Positions 10,034 to 19,008 of a stretch of 64,000 nt of DNA are shown in pieces. Both the position numbers and the translations under genes were made by a program. The DNA comes from Chondrinema litorale (GTDB lineage Bacteria; Bacteroidota; Bacteroidia; Cytophagales; Flammeovirgaceae): contig NZ_CP111048.1 in NCBI RefSeq assembly GCF_026250525.1, forward strand, positions 62,001-126,000. Direction: 5' to 3'. Numbering within the stretch: position 1 is the first letter of the stretch; every line of letters begins with the position of its first letter. The notes under the pieces were generated by a model, which was not told the DNA's origin, did not search any database, and worked only from the letters and a program-made list of their open reading frames with translations.

Positions 10034-11068
10034 TTACTTCGATAGTACTAGTGTAATTTCATCTGTACTTTCATCGTCGTACTCCCCTTCTAAAGTAATG
10101 GTTAACTGATCTCCATCGACGGTAAATTCTCCTGCATATTCGTACTCTTCAACACTCTCATCATCCATCTCAATTTCACCTACAAATACTGCTTCGCCAG
10201 TAAGTGCATCGTCTTCGAGTTCATCGTATTCCATCTCCAATTCTATCTCAATATTCTCCATTTCACTCTCATCGCATTCCTCAACCAGTTCTTCTTCTAC
10301 CAAAACTACCAGTACAGAAAGTTCTTCGTACTTAAACTCAATCACGATTTCGTCTACATCGGGTGCATCTAGTTCTGCTATATCTCCATCAACCAAGCCA
10401 AAGAGATTTTTAAAATTTTCGAACTGCTCAGCATTTTCTATATCCAAAGTCCACTCTCCGTAAATGCCTTCATCATCCAATATTTCATATTCAAACTCAA
10501 GATCAGTATTTACTTTTACTGCTTCTTCGCTACTTTCTACGCCTGTAAGTTGGAATACAAAACCTCTTCCGTCTACATTAAAAACATCGTCGTCAAACAA
10601 GTCTTCGGTCAATTCAAACTCGATTTCAATCTCTTCTACATTACTTGGAAAAGTAACACTACCTTCGCCAGTATTCGGGTTAAAAGTTAGATTGAGGTCT
10701 TCGTCTAAGTCTTCTGAAGTGGTACAATCATCGATTTCGTAGAAAGCCACCCAATCGAGAAAGTAAGTAGATAGATCAGAAAAACCTGCTGGATCTTTAA
10801 TAATGAAGTTAACAGTTACATCACTTTCGAGTGGAATAATTAGACCTCCTAGCTCTTCGCCAGTTGGGTCTATTCTGTCTAACAAAGTCAATTTAATACC
10901 TACTTTGTCACCATCTTCTACATCGCCATCTCCTTCATCATCTGGAAAAATCACTTGTGGATATTCATCTGTAGAAAGTGGTTCTACCAAATCTTCATCT
11001 CTTTTAGAACAGGTAGCAAGCATTGCTATGCTAAGCAATAGCAATACACTGTTTTTTAATATTTTCAT
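10034..11068 (-). CDS. very acidic lipoprotein of the phytase operon
   Basis: The 344-residue product has a lipoprotein signal (Cys20) and a mature part rich in Asp and Glu throughout, with beta-strand-like spacing and runs such as EFKYEELSVLVVLVEEELV. No named family is recognisable. The gene sits 7 bp after the TonB-dependent receptor and before the phytase, the position where Bacteroidota operons place a surface substrate-binding lipoprotein. The acidity could serve calcium binding, since the neighbouring phytase family needs calcium, but that is inference. Confidence 0.7.
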   Translation of the reverse strand: MKILKNSVLLLLSIAMLATCSKRDEDLVEPLSTDEYPQVIFPDDEGDGDVEDGDKVGIKLTLLDRIDPTGEELGGLIIPLESDVTVNFIIKDPAGFSDLSTYFLDWVAFYEIDDCTTSEDLDEDLNLTFNPNTGEGSVTFPSNVEEIEIEFELTEDLFDDDVFNVDGRGFVFQLTGVESSEEAVKVNTDLEFEYEILDDEGIYGEWTLDIENAEQFENFKNLFGLVDGDIAELDAPDVDEIVIEFKYEELSVLVVLVEEELVEECDESEMENIEIELEMEYDELEDDALTGEAVFVGEIEMDDESVEEYEYAGEFTVDGDQLTITLEGEYDDESTDEITLVLSK

Positions 11069-11075
11069 CTGTTGA

Positions 11076-13808
11076 TTATTTTAATTTGAAGTTTGATAAA
11101 TCTGCCTTAATACCGAATCTAGACCAGCTCTTGTAAAATTCACGCTGAATTACTGTGTTCTCATCTCCCTGATAAGCTTCGAAAGGCTGGTTTGTGAGAT
11201 TTAAAAATTCTACAAAAACAGTTAAACGGTTTGTTACAAAGTAGCTCGCACTTAAATCTACTTGCAGCCTGTCGTTGATAAAGATGTCTTCTTCTGGAAT
11301 TCCGCCAACTTCGTCTAGATACTCACCATTAAAGTTTAATGAACCTCTAATGTTAAATTTGTTAGATTGGAAAGCCAATGAAACATTACCAATGTGTTTT
11401 GCTTGTCCCGGTAGCTTGATAGATTCTGTGATGTTAGTGCCTTCGTCTTCCTCATTACGGCTCTGAATTTTTGAGTCTGAATGTGTGAAGGTATAATTCA
11501 AATACAAGCTCAAATTCTTTAATACTCCCGGTAAGAAATCTAGTTTATGCTGGAAACCCGCTTCGAAACCAAGTAAGTCTGCACTTTCGCCATTTTGAGA
11601 TTGTGTTACTCTTAAACCTGTGGCTATTGGTGTTCCTGTTGCCGGATATTGGCTATTAAACATCACTTGCGGATAAATAAAATCGTCTAGCTTTTTGTAG
11701 AAAACACCACCAGAAATAACACCCACATTAGAGAAGTAATGCTCTGCCAATAAGTCTAAGTTAATGGCTTTTACAGGAGCTAAATCTGGGTTACCAATGG
11801 TAACTTCTCTATCTTCGATATTAGCTTCTTGAGATGGAACAATATCGTTAAAGTTTGGTCTAGAATAAGAGTAGGTTGCTGCTGCACGGATGTTTGTATT
11901 ATTATCCACCGCGTATTTAGCACTAATTTGCGGTAGAATCATTCCGTAATCAGATGTTCCTTCAATTGGGCGAATCTCATCCAAATCGCCATCAGCACCA
12001 ATTACTACATCTTTAGACTGATAATCTACTTTGGTATATTCGTAACGAACACCACCAATTAACATCAATTTGCTAAACTGTTGTTTCGCCATTAAATAAC
12101 CAGCATACACATTTTCAGTTGCTTCGTAAGATTCTAATGCTTCGTCTATGGCTTTATCTTCGATTTGTAATTCGAATTGCTCAGGATTTTCGTTGAAGTA
12201 AGAAATCAATTTAGTTACATCAAGTGCGGTGTTTAACTGATACTCACCATCTAAAAAGTTGTCGTCTAATAAACCACCTTCAAAAGCATCTAGGTTTGGT
12301 ACGCCACCCAAGTTTTCATACTTGTTTTGCACAATGGTGTAACTCTTATCTTTCAATCTCACTTTAGAACCAAACTTCAACAAACCTTGGCTTCCATTAA
12401 TCTTATAAGGTATTCCAATATTAAATTTTGCAGTAATATTTCTGTCTTCTGCCAGCGTATTTCCCATTTCCAATTCGTCGAATTCATACTCGCTGTTGTC
12501 TAGGTAATTCTCTGCGGTAAAAGTTGGATATTCTGTACTTGAAAAATTGAGCGTACTTGGAATACCTGCAATAAAAGTTGCTTCATTATCGTATGGCGTA
12601 TCTTGCTCACCATAAGAATATTGAACTTCATAATCTAACTGAATTTTATCTGAGAAATGCTCTCCACCCACATTCACTGTAAAGATAGATTGCTCTTCGA
12701 AACGGTCTTTGGTTGATCTTTCAATCTCATCATCTTCTGGAACAAAAATGTATCTTCTTCTCCACTCTCTGTCAGTAAACTGGCTGTAAATTGTACGCAC
12801 ATAAAGCTTGCTATTTTGCCCAAGCATATAATCAATCGTGCTACTCAAGCCCGATCTAGTTCTGGTAAGTTCGTAATCTCTTAGCTCTAATTCATTATCA
12901 AATGGCTCGCGCTCCCAGTTATCACTACCCAAATTATTGTTGTAATAGTTAGCGTTGATCATCACACCTAATCGCTCCTCTTTGCCAAATCGTTGCCCGT
13001 ATTGAATGGCTCCATTAGAGTTTAACTCTCCCATTAAGTTGTTGTAACCACCAGCTAACGACACATTCAATTCCGCATCAGAAGAAGTAGCTGTTTTGGT
13101 AATCAGGTTTACCGAGCCTCCAATGGCATCGCCATCCATATCTGGAGTCAATGTTTTAGAAATTTCCATTGAAGATAATTGTGATGATGACATTACATCT
13201 AATGCTACAAAGCGCACATCTGCCTCTGGCGAAGGAATTTGCTCTCCGTTAATGTTCACATTGGTAAACTGTGGTGCTAAACCTCTTACCAATACATAGC
13301 GCCCCTCACCCTGATCGCGCTGGATGTTTACACCATTTACACGCTGTAAAGCTTCGGCAGTGTTCTGGTCAGGAAAACGACCAATCTGTTCCGAAGAAAC
13401 CACATTCTTTATATTGTCTGCATTTTTCTGGTTGTTTAAAGCATTGGCTTGCCCTTGTAACTGGCCTTTTACCAATACTTCTTCCAGAAAAGTACCATCG
13501 GCATTCATGTTAATGTCTTGTACTACGGTTTGGCTAGCATTTACATTAAATGTAATAGTAGTGTCTCTGTAACCAAGGTAGTGAAAGGTAATCGCCACTT
13601 CTTTTTGAGCGGGAACTCTTAAGGCATAAAGCCCTTCTAAGTTAGAAGTTCCGGCAGTTGTAGAACCATCTACCCTCATGTATACATAGGGTAAAATTTC
13701 ATTAGATGTACCATCTGTAATTCTTCCCTTTACTATTCCCAACTCCTGTGCAAAGGAATAATTGGCAAGGAATATTAGGGCAATGTTTAATAGGAATCTT
13801 ATCTTCAT
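11076..13808 (-). CDS. TonB-dependent outer-membrane receptor of the phytase operon
   Basis: The 910-residue receptor begins with a signal peptide from the ATG at 13808 (MKIRFLLNIALIFLANYSFAQ). An upstream in-frame ATG at 13880 would add a non-signal extension and is less likely. A carboxypeptidase-regulatory-like domain (about 25-105) precedes the plug, which carries the blocks FPDQNTAEALQRVNGVNI and GEGRYVLVRGL typical of the TIGR01782 type of receptor. The rest is a 22-strand barrel with TonB-receptor strands. It differs from SusC receptors in lacking a SusD partner. Its operon partners, an acidic lipoprotein and a phytase, suggest that it imports an inositol phosphate or a phosphate-containing product. 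Confidence 0.88.
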   Translation of the reverse strand: MKIRFLLNIALIFLANYSFAQELGIVKGRITDGTSNEILPYVYMRVDGSTTAGTSNLEGLYALRVPAQKEVAITFHYLGYRDTTITFNVNASQTVVQDINMNADGTFLEEVLVKGQLQGQANALNNQKNADNIKNVVSSEQIGRFPDQNTAEALQRVNGVNIQRDQGEGRYVLVRGLAPQFTNVNINGEQIPSPEADVRFVALDVMSSSQLSSMEISKTLTPDMDGDAIGGSVNLITKTATSSDAELNVSLAGGYNNLMGELNSNGAIQYGQRFGKEERLGVMINANYYNNNLGSDNWEREPFDNELELRDYELTRTRSGLSSTIDYMLGQNSKLYVRTIYSQFTDREWRRRYIFVPEDDEIERSTKDRFEEQSIFTVNVGGEHFSDKIQLDYEVQYSYGEQDTPYDNEATFIAGIPSTLNFSSTEYPTFTAENYLDNSEYEFDELEMGNTLAEDRNITAKFNIGIPYKINGSQGLLKFGSKVRLKDKSYTIVQNKYENLGGVPNLDAFEGGLLDDNFLDGEYQLNTALDVTKLISYFNENPEQFELQIEDKAIDEALESYEATENVYAGYLMAKQQFSKLMLIGGVRYEYTKVDYQSKDVVIGADGDLDEIRPIEGTSDYGMILPQISAKYAVDNNTNIRAAATYSYSRPNFNDIVPSQEANIEDREVTIGNPDLAPVKAINLDLLAEHYFSNVGVISGGVFYKKLDDFIYPQVMFNSQYPATGTPIATGLRVTQSQNGESADLLGFEAGFQHKLDFLPGVLKNLSLYLNYTFTHSDSKIQSRNEEDEGTNITESIKLPGQAKHIGNVSLAFQSNKFNIRGSLNFNGEYLDEVGGIPEEDIFINDRLQVDLSASYFVTNRLTVFVEFLNLTNQPFEAYQGDENTVIQREFYKSWSRFGIKADLSNFKLK

Positions 13809-14124
13809 AGTCCAAGAATTTTGTTTGATGGTTCGATATTGGAAATACTTATTGAGGGGTGCAAAAAATAGCATCAACAAAAAGTAAACAGCGGAGATAC
13901 ATCAGTATACAAGAAAGCAACAAAGTGATTTTTTAAAGTGATATTATATTGATTTTCAGTGCTTTACAATTGTACAAAATGGCATTAAACCAGTATTAAG
14001 TTTTGATTTACTTATCGTTAAGTGTGAAAAATTGAGTCGGAATATTATTTTTTTTCATAGAATGAATAAGTGTTCTATTTTTATAATTACTAGAAATAAG
14101 GCATTATATGGAGTCATTATCTTC
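13809..14124. promoter_or_regulatory. promoter region of the phytase operon
   Basis: This 316-bp AT-rich gap lies between the receptor start and the end of the TPR/LuxR regulator gene on the same strand. It holds no open frame worth calling. I could not find an exact TTTG/TAnnTTTG Bacteroidota promoter in it by eye. Confidence 0.4.
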
Positions 14125-15783
14125 TTAAAATTTCTGGATAAAAGCTTCCAATTTTTCTTCTTTAGGAATCTGTAATTTTTTGCGCAATCGGTAGCGAGCA
14201 ATTCTCAAACTATCAGAAGAAATTGCCATGATGGTTGCAATATCTTGGGAGTTCATATTTAGTTTGATTAAAGCTGCCAATCGTTTTTCTTTTGAGGTAA
14301 GATCAGGAAATTGGTTTAGCAGGTTATCAAAAAAAGATTCGTGTACTTTTTCGAATATCTGGCGGAAATCATCCCAATCGTTGTCTTTTTGAAAGTTGAG
14401 GTCAATCTTTTTTACCAACTTTTTCAGCTCTTTTCTATACCCGCGAGATTCATCATTTAAAATTGCCAAAATATCATCTTTCAATTCTTCAAGAATCTGG
14501 TTTTTAGTAATGATGTGTAATGTATGAGTCGTCAGTTCTTTACTCTTTCCTTTTAGCTCGTCTTGCAATCTTTCTTCAGAAAGTTTCTTATTATCGAGTT
14601 CAACTTTCATCAGGTTTTTTTCTGCTTGGTAAGACTTGTCTCTTTCATCAAGCAGTTGCTTATCATTCCTAATTTTTAACCTTTGCCTGCTAATAATGGA
14701 AATCGCCAAAACCAGTAATAGCAAACCAACCACAAATATGATTAGCCTGATTAGGTTATCGAGTTGTTTGCCTCTCTCGAGTAATTCTATCTCGTTGTTT
14801 TTCTTTTCAATCTCAAACAAGGTTTGTAAAAGGGCAATTTGCTGGGTGGCTTCTTCTGTGTAGATTTTTTCGTACAGCTCTCGACCTTTATTTAAGTAAA
14901 AATAAGCTTGAGAATCGTTGCCCATTTCGTAATAGGCTTTCCCCAAATCGCGATAAGCACTGCTTATTTGGTTTTGCTCATCCAGATCAGTCGCTAAAGC
15001 TAATGCTTGCTGAGTGAATTCCAGTGCTTCGGCATATCTACCTGTTTTGCGATAAGTATCTCCCAGATTGTTAAGATTATTCAGCAACTCATAGCGATTA
15101 TTCATTTGCTTATTAAGCGAATAAGCCTGAAAAAAATAGTTGTGTGCCTCCCCAAATTTCTCTTGGTCTTCGTACACACTGCCTATGTTTTCATAAATGT
15201 GGGCAATGCCTGCACTATCTTGTAGCTGCTGATAGAGCTTTAAAGATTCATTTTGGTAGTAAAGTGCCGAATCGTATTGCTGTTTTTTCTCAAACAAATG
15301 CCCGATGCTTCCAAATACTTCTGCGATGCCTAGTGTATCGGCAATATCGCTATAAATGGCAAGTGCATATTGTTGATGTTTAAAAGCAGAATTGGATTGT
15401 TTGGAGGCATAGTAAATCTCACCCATGCGATGGTAACTCGCTGCCAACTTGCGTTGATTTTTCTTTTTCCGGAAATGCTCAGAAGCTTGAATATAATGGC
15501 TCAAAGCCTGATCGTATGCTCCTTGATGATAGAATATTTCGCCAAGCATTAGGTGCACAGCTACTTCTCCTTTATCGTAGCCACTTTCTTTGGCGAGTTT
15601 TAAAGCTTGCTTGCTATATAAAAAAGCAGAGTCTGGAGATTGATTGATGCTTTCGCTGGCTTTTTCTATTATTACATCAATCGCTAATTGTAAAGTCTCG
15701 TCTGTTTGCTGAGCCAGAGAGGTAGTAACCTGCATAAACAACAACACTACCCATGCAAGAGTTTTTCGTCCCATTTTTTTCAC
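14125..15783 (-). CDS. TPR membrane regulator with LuxR-type DNA-binding domain
   Basis: The 552-residue product has a signal peptide (1-24), about six tetratricopeptide repeats (60-300), one membrane helix (about 340-362), a coiled coil and a C-terminal helix-turn-helix. The last contains LTSKEKRLAALIKLNMNSQ and the SSDSLRIARYRLRKKL recognition-helix region. This periplasmic-TPR, membrane, cytoplasmic-HTH layout is common in Bacteroidota and should pass a periplasmic signal directly to DNA. It lies upstream of the phytase operon on the same strand and is a plausible regulator of it, though nothing in the sequence proves this. Confidence 0.82.
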   Translation of the reverse strand: MKKMGRKTLAWVVLLFMQVTTSLAQQTDETLQLAIDVIIEKASESINQSPDSAFLYSKQALKLAKESGYDKGEVAVHLMLGEIFYHQGAYDQALSHYIQASEHFRKKKNQRKLAASYHRMGEIYYASKQSNSAFKHQQYALAIYSDIADTLGIAEVFGSIGHLFEKKQQYDSALYYQNESLKLYQQLQDSAGIAHIYENIGSVYEDQEKFGEAHNYFFQAYSLNKQMNNRYELLNNLNNLGDTYRKTGRYAEALEFTQQALALATDLDEQNQISSAYRDLGKAYYEMGNDSQAYFYLNKGRELYEKIYTEEATQQIALLQTLFEIEKKNNEIELLERGKQLDNLIRLIIFVVGLLLLVLAISIISRQRLKIRNDKQLLDERDKSYQAEKNLMKVELDNKKLSEERLQDELKGKSKELTTHTLHIITKNQILEELKDDILAILNDESRGYRKELKKLVKKIDLNFQKDNDWDDFRQIFEKVHESFFDNLLNQFPDLTSKEKRLAALIKLNMNSQDIATIMAISSDSLRIARYRLRKKLQIPKEEKLEAFIQKF

Positions 15784-15910
15784 TTAGAAAAATAAAAGTA
15801 GTGAAAAGAATGTGTTAAAGGCCCAGAGCCTGTATGAAGAAATTATTACGATAGGATTACGAAATATCTTTTAATCTTAAAAATTGGAAGATTTTAAATT
15901 GAATAGGTAT

Positions 15911-15940
15911 AAAAAAAAACACCCCTGCAAGTGCAAGGGC
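15911..15940 (-). terminator. terminator of the small periplasmic protein gene
   Basis: Arms CCCTTGCA and TGCAGGGG (minus strand) form an 8-bp stem with a 2-nt gap and are followed by nine T. It lies 36 bp after the stop of the gene ending at 15977. Confidence 0.75.
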
Positions 15941-15976
15941 ATTTTTCATTAGCTCATTTTTTTTAAAAATGTTATA

Positions 15977-16378
15977 CTAGTTTAACGATCCTCTTCTCGA
16001 TCTATATCTTTGCTTCACATCTTTTCTTACTTCTTTTTTCATTTCTTCGTAAGCAGCATATTGCTCTTCGTTAAAAATCTCTTTTATCTCTTCGTCTTTG
16101 TCTTTGTTAATCGATTTAACTTCTTGTAGTTTAGAAATTTTACTTTGATCACTTTCTAAAACTGGCTGAATTTCTTCTGCATATTTAAGGTTGATGGCAT
16201 AAAGTTGTTCTTTTTGGTCATCGTCCATTGTGATCTTTTCAGCTAGTTTATCAGTTTGCATTTGAGCTCTTTCTTCTGGAGTGCTGCTAGCTAAATCTAA
16301 GTCTGCATCTTGAGCGAATACATTCGTAGCTAAAAATAGACCTATAATTCCAATTAAAATTTTGAATATTGATTTCAT
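15977..16378 (-). CDS. small exported helical protein (DUF4890/Spy-like)
   Basis: The 133-residue product has a signal peptide (1-22, ending NVFAQ) and a charged, fully helical mature part with the blocks TPEERAQMQTDKLAEKI and FNEEQYAAYEEMKKEV. These match the small Bacteroidota family annotated DUF4890, which resembles Spy/CpxP-type periplasmic helical proteins. It ends in a basic tail (RYRSRRG). It may bind unfolded proteins or act in envelope stress, but this is inferred only from the resemblance. It has its own terminator. Confidence 0.75.
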   Translation of the reverse strand: MKSIFKILIGIIGLFLATNVFAQDADLDLASSTPEERAQMQTDKLAEKITMDDDQKEQLYAINLKYAEEIQPVLESDQSKISKLQEVKSINKDKDEEIKEIFNEEQYAAYEEMKKEVRKDVKQRYRSRRGSLN

Positions 16379-16441
16379 GACTTGATTAGTTTTTTAAAGT
16401 TATAATTCTGTTAAATGTTTATAAATTAGATTCAATTGTGA

Positions 16442-17185
16442 TTACCATTGGATGGTGTAAGTAGTACCACTGTTTAGTAATAGTGTTGCTGATTGGTTTC
16501 CGTTAAAAGTTAGCGTTCCTTTGTAGCTGAATGTGTTGCCAGACGCATCTCCTGAGATTTCTACAGCTACAGTGCCTGATAGTATTTCGTAAGTATCTTT
16601 ATCTACTGTGATATTACTAGAAGATAATGTGCTTTTGCTAGAGAAAGAATTTTGATTTTGTACTTTAGATTCTTGGCTACCTTCTTCTGTATAATCCATG
16701 CTGAATACTAGATCATCACTGCCATTATCAAGACCTGTTACTTCAAAGGCACCTTCAATGCTATTGCTTGCTGCTAATCTTGGAGCATCGTAGCTACCAG
16801 AACCTGTATAGCTAAAATCAAATGCTGATGGTTGACCGTTTCCTACGCAAGTGAGGGCATAATCCCAACCAAAAGAGTAATCGTAAGTTACTGTTGAGCC
16901 AGATGGGTTAGAGTAAGTAAAAACTGTGTCGCCTTCGTATCCGCAGAATGCAAAATTTGTGATAGTAATAGCAGCAGCTTCTTCTACTTGAACAACTATA
17001 CCTGCTGTTTCTGCCTCAACAGATTTCATAATTACCTCTGCCGCTTCTTCTTCTGTTATAATTACATCTGTTATATTGTCGTCGTCATCTTCGCAAGAGA
17101 ATAAAACACCAGCAAGAATTGCGACCATCATTAATTTAGAGAGATTAGATAAAATTTTCGATCTTAATGTTTCAATCTTTTTCAT
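16442..17185 (-). CDS. lipoprotein of unknown function, likely LytTR-regulated
   Basis: The 247-residue product has an N-terminal signal with lipobox Cys31, followed by four Asp. The mature part is rich in Ser, Thr and Gly with beta-strand character; no known domain is recognisable. A direct-repeat site identical in layout to those of the adjacent two-component genes lies 80-107 bp upstream of its start. I infer that it is an output gene of that system. Confidence 0.7.
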   Translation of the reverse strand: MKKIETLRSKILSNLSKLMMVAILAGVLFSCEDDDDNITDVIITEEEAAEVIMKSVEAETAGIVVQVEEAAAITITNFAFCGYEGDTVFTYSNPSGSTVTYDYSFGWDYALTCVGNGQPSAFDFSYTGSGSYDAPRLAASNSIEGAFEVTGLDNGSDDLVFSMDYTEEGSQESKVQNQNSFSSKSTLSSSNITVDKDTYEILSGTVAVEISGDASGNTFSYKGTLTFNGNQSATLLLNSGTTYTIQW

Positions 17186-17264
17186 AGCAGTAATTTTGCT
17201 TTATAAGTTTAAATGATATGTGACAAAGTTGTGGGTTTTCTGAGTATGCCGAATTGCTAAACCC

Positions 17265-17292
17265 GGTGAAGCTGAAAAATCTGGGGGTGAAC
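17265..17292 (-). promoter_or_regulatory. putative LytTR operator 1 (lipoprotein promoter)
   Basis: GGTGAA occurs at 17265-17270 and again at 17286-17291, exactly 21 bp apart, with GCTGAAAAAT following the first copy. LytTR regulators such as AgrA bind two direct repeats at this pitch. It lies upstream of the gene starting at 17185. Confidence 0.6.
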
Positions 17293-17301
17293 TATCTTAT
17301 A

Positions 17302-18081
17302 CTAACCTTTATACTTCATGCTTCCTTTTATTAGATCAATAAACCCTTTAAAATTGAGCACAAAGGGGTTATTACTCACAAAACCAGTAGTTACTCCATA
17401 TTTCACTTTTTCGGTTTCTGGCTGGTAAGTACCAAAGATTCTGTCCCAAATAAGTAATACACCTCCAAAGTTTTTATCTATATACAATGGGTTTGAACCA
17501 TGATGCACCCTATGCGCAGAAGGTGTGTCTATAATACCTTCGAGTGGACCAAGCTTGCCCACAAATTCTGTATGCAAAAAGAACTGGTATAATAAATTAA
17601 GGGCGTAGCTCACAACAATAAAATCTGGTGGAAAACCTATAATTGCCAAGGGCACAAAAAACAAAGGACTAATAATCGCTGAAAGCCAGTTTAACCTGTA
17701 AGCGGTAGTGAGGTTCATAAACAAACTGGAATGATGAATGAGGTGAAATGCCCATAGCGGTTTCCATATATGAGATGCTCTGTGAAACCAGTAATAGATA
17801 AAGTCTGCCAAAACAAAAGTAAGTAGGAATGTCCAGAGGCTTTTCTTGATTTCGAAAATTGCCAAATCTGAAAAGAAACCAAGTGCAGCTAATTGGTAAC
17901 CTGCAAATAAGAATTTAGAAAATTGAAAGCCGAATAAAACAGCCAAATTGGCAAAGGTTTCTTTTATCTGATAAGCTTTTTTATCGTTGCGCCAGCTCCA
18001 AATAACTTCTAATAAGATTAAGGCAATTAGAAAGAGTAAAACTCCTCCTTTGTATTGGCTTTGAGGGAATTGCGTTTCCAT
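17302..18081 (-). CDS. sterol desaturase / fatty acid hydroxylase family membrane enzyme
   Basis: The 259-residue product has several membrane helices and the eight-histidine di-iron signature of the family (PF04116): HRASH (100-104), HLIHH (113-117) and HRVHH (190-194), with a further His170. Members insert oxygen into lipids or sterol-like substrates using a di-iron centre in the membrane. The substrate cannot be told from sequence. The gene lies between the LytTR regulator and the lipoprotein, and carries its own copy of the 21-bp direct-repeat site 79-105 bp upstream. This suggests that the two-component system adjusts membrane lipids. Confidence 0.85.
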   Translation of the reverse strand: METQFPQSQYKGGVLLFLIALILLEVIWSWRNDKKAYQIKETFANLAVLFGFQFSKFLFAGYQLAALGFFSDLAIFEIKKSLWTFLLTFVLADFIYYWFHRASHIWKPLWAFHLIHHSSLFMNLTTAYRLNWLSAIISPLFFVPLAIIGFPPDFIVVSYALNLLYQFFLHTEFVGKLGPLEGIIDTPSAHRVHHGSNPLYIDKNFGGVLLIWDRIFGTYQPETEKVKYGVTTGFVSNNPFVLNFKGFIDLIKGSMKYKG

Positions 18082-18159
18082 ACTTTTTTAGTTTTTATGT
18101 AGAAAGTAAAGTGTATGGTAAACTTAAATTCCACAGCTCCACGATGTTATAGAAAACAA

Positions 18160-18186
18160 GGTGAAGCTGAAAAATTGGGGGGTGAA
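18160..18186 (-). promoter_or_regulatory. putative LytTR operator 2 (hydroxylase promoter)
   Basis: GGTGAA at 18160-18165 and 18181-18186, 21 bp apart, with the same GCTGAAAAAT after the first copy as in operator 1. It sits just past the response-regulator stop and upstream of the hydroxylase start at 18081. Confidence 0.6.
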
Positions 18187-18198
18187 AATTTAGTACAA

Positions 18199-18987
18199 TT
18201 AGCTATCCATCCAGCTTTTAAACTCAGAAGCTTTGGCTTTGCTAATTATTACTGGCTCTTTTCCTTTGGGTTTTACATTTAAAGCCAGCCTGCCATTAAA
18301 ATAAAATTCAATATCTTGAATAGACATCCTATTAATTACAAACTGGCGATTAGCTCTATAAAATTGTTTCGGGTCTAATTGCTGTTGGAGTTGCTCCAAA
18401 GTAAAATCTACAATAAACTTTTGGTTCTCAAATGTATGCGCATAAACCAATTCATTTTCTGTATAGAACCAACCTATTTTTGCTACATCTAATGGAACTA
18501 GCTTATCTCTATGTTGTACTAAAAAAGACTTGCGATAAGAAGTAGTAGCTTCTTTAATACTCGCCATCAATTCAACCAACTTCTGCTGATTATCATTAGC
18601 TTCTGCTTCTGAGCTTTTTCCTTTTGATAAACTATAGTATTTGTCTAAGGCTTGTTCTACCTCTTCTTCATCGTATGGCTTAAGTATATAGTCGATGCCA
18701 TTGGCTTTAAATGCTTTTAAGGCAAAATCATTATAGGCTGTAAGAAAAATAACTGGCAACGTCACTTTTACTTTCTCGAAGATTTCGAAAGACAAACCAT
18801 CTGATAACCTAATATCCATAAAAAGTAACTCACAACTATCTTGGTGCTCTTTTAACCATTTAACAGAAGCAGCTACACTGGGCAAAATCGTCATCACTTC
18901 TATTTCAGAATCTATAGATTGTAGTATAAATTCTAGATTTCGGGCTGTTGCTGGTTCATCTTCAACTATCGCTATATTTAAAGCCAT
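18199..18987 (-). CDS. LytTR-family response regulator
   Basis: The 262-residue product has a receiver domain (1-120) with the acidic pair at 10-11, phospho-acceptor Asp58 (FMDIRLSDG), the conserved Thr in FLTAYND and Lys in LKPYDE. A C-terminal LytTR DNA-binding domain (about 160-260) carries the FYRANRQFVINRMSI block. It starts 21 bp after the histidine kinase stop, so the two form one operon. Three direct-repeat sites on this stretch fit LytTR binding and suggest autoregulation plus control of two neighbouring genes. Confidence 0.9.
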   Translation of the reverse strand: MALNIAIVEDEPATARNLEFILQSIDSEIEVMTILPSVAASVKWLKEHQDSCELLFMDIRLSDGLSFEIFEKVKVTLPVIFLTAYNDFALKAFKANGIDYILKPYDEEEVEQALDKYYSLSKGKSSEAEANDNQQKLVELMASIKEATTSYRKSFLVQHRDKLVPLDVAKIGWFYTENELVYAHTFENQKFIVDFTLEQLQQQLDPKQFYRANRQFVINRMSIQDIEFYFNGRLALNVKPKGKEPVIISKAKASEFKSWMDS

Positions 18988-19008
18988 ATCTCGTAATTTA
19001 AATAGTTA

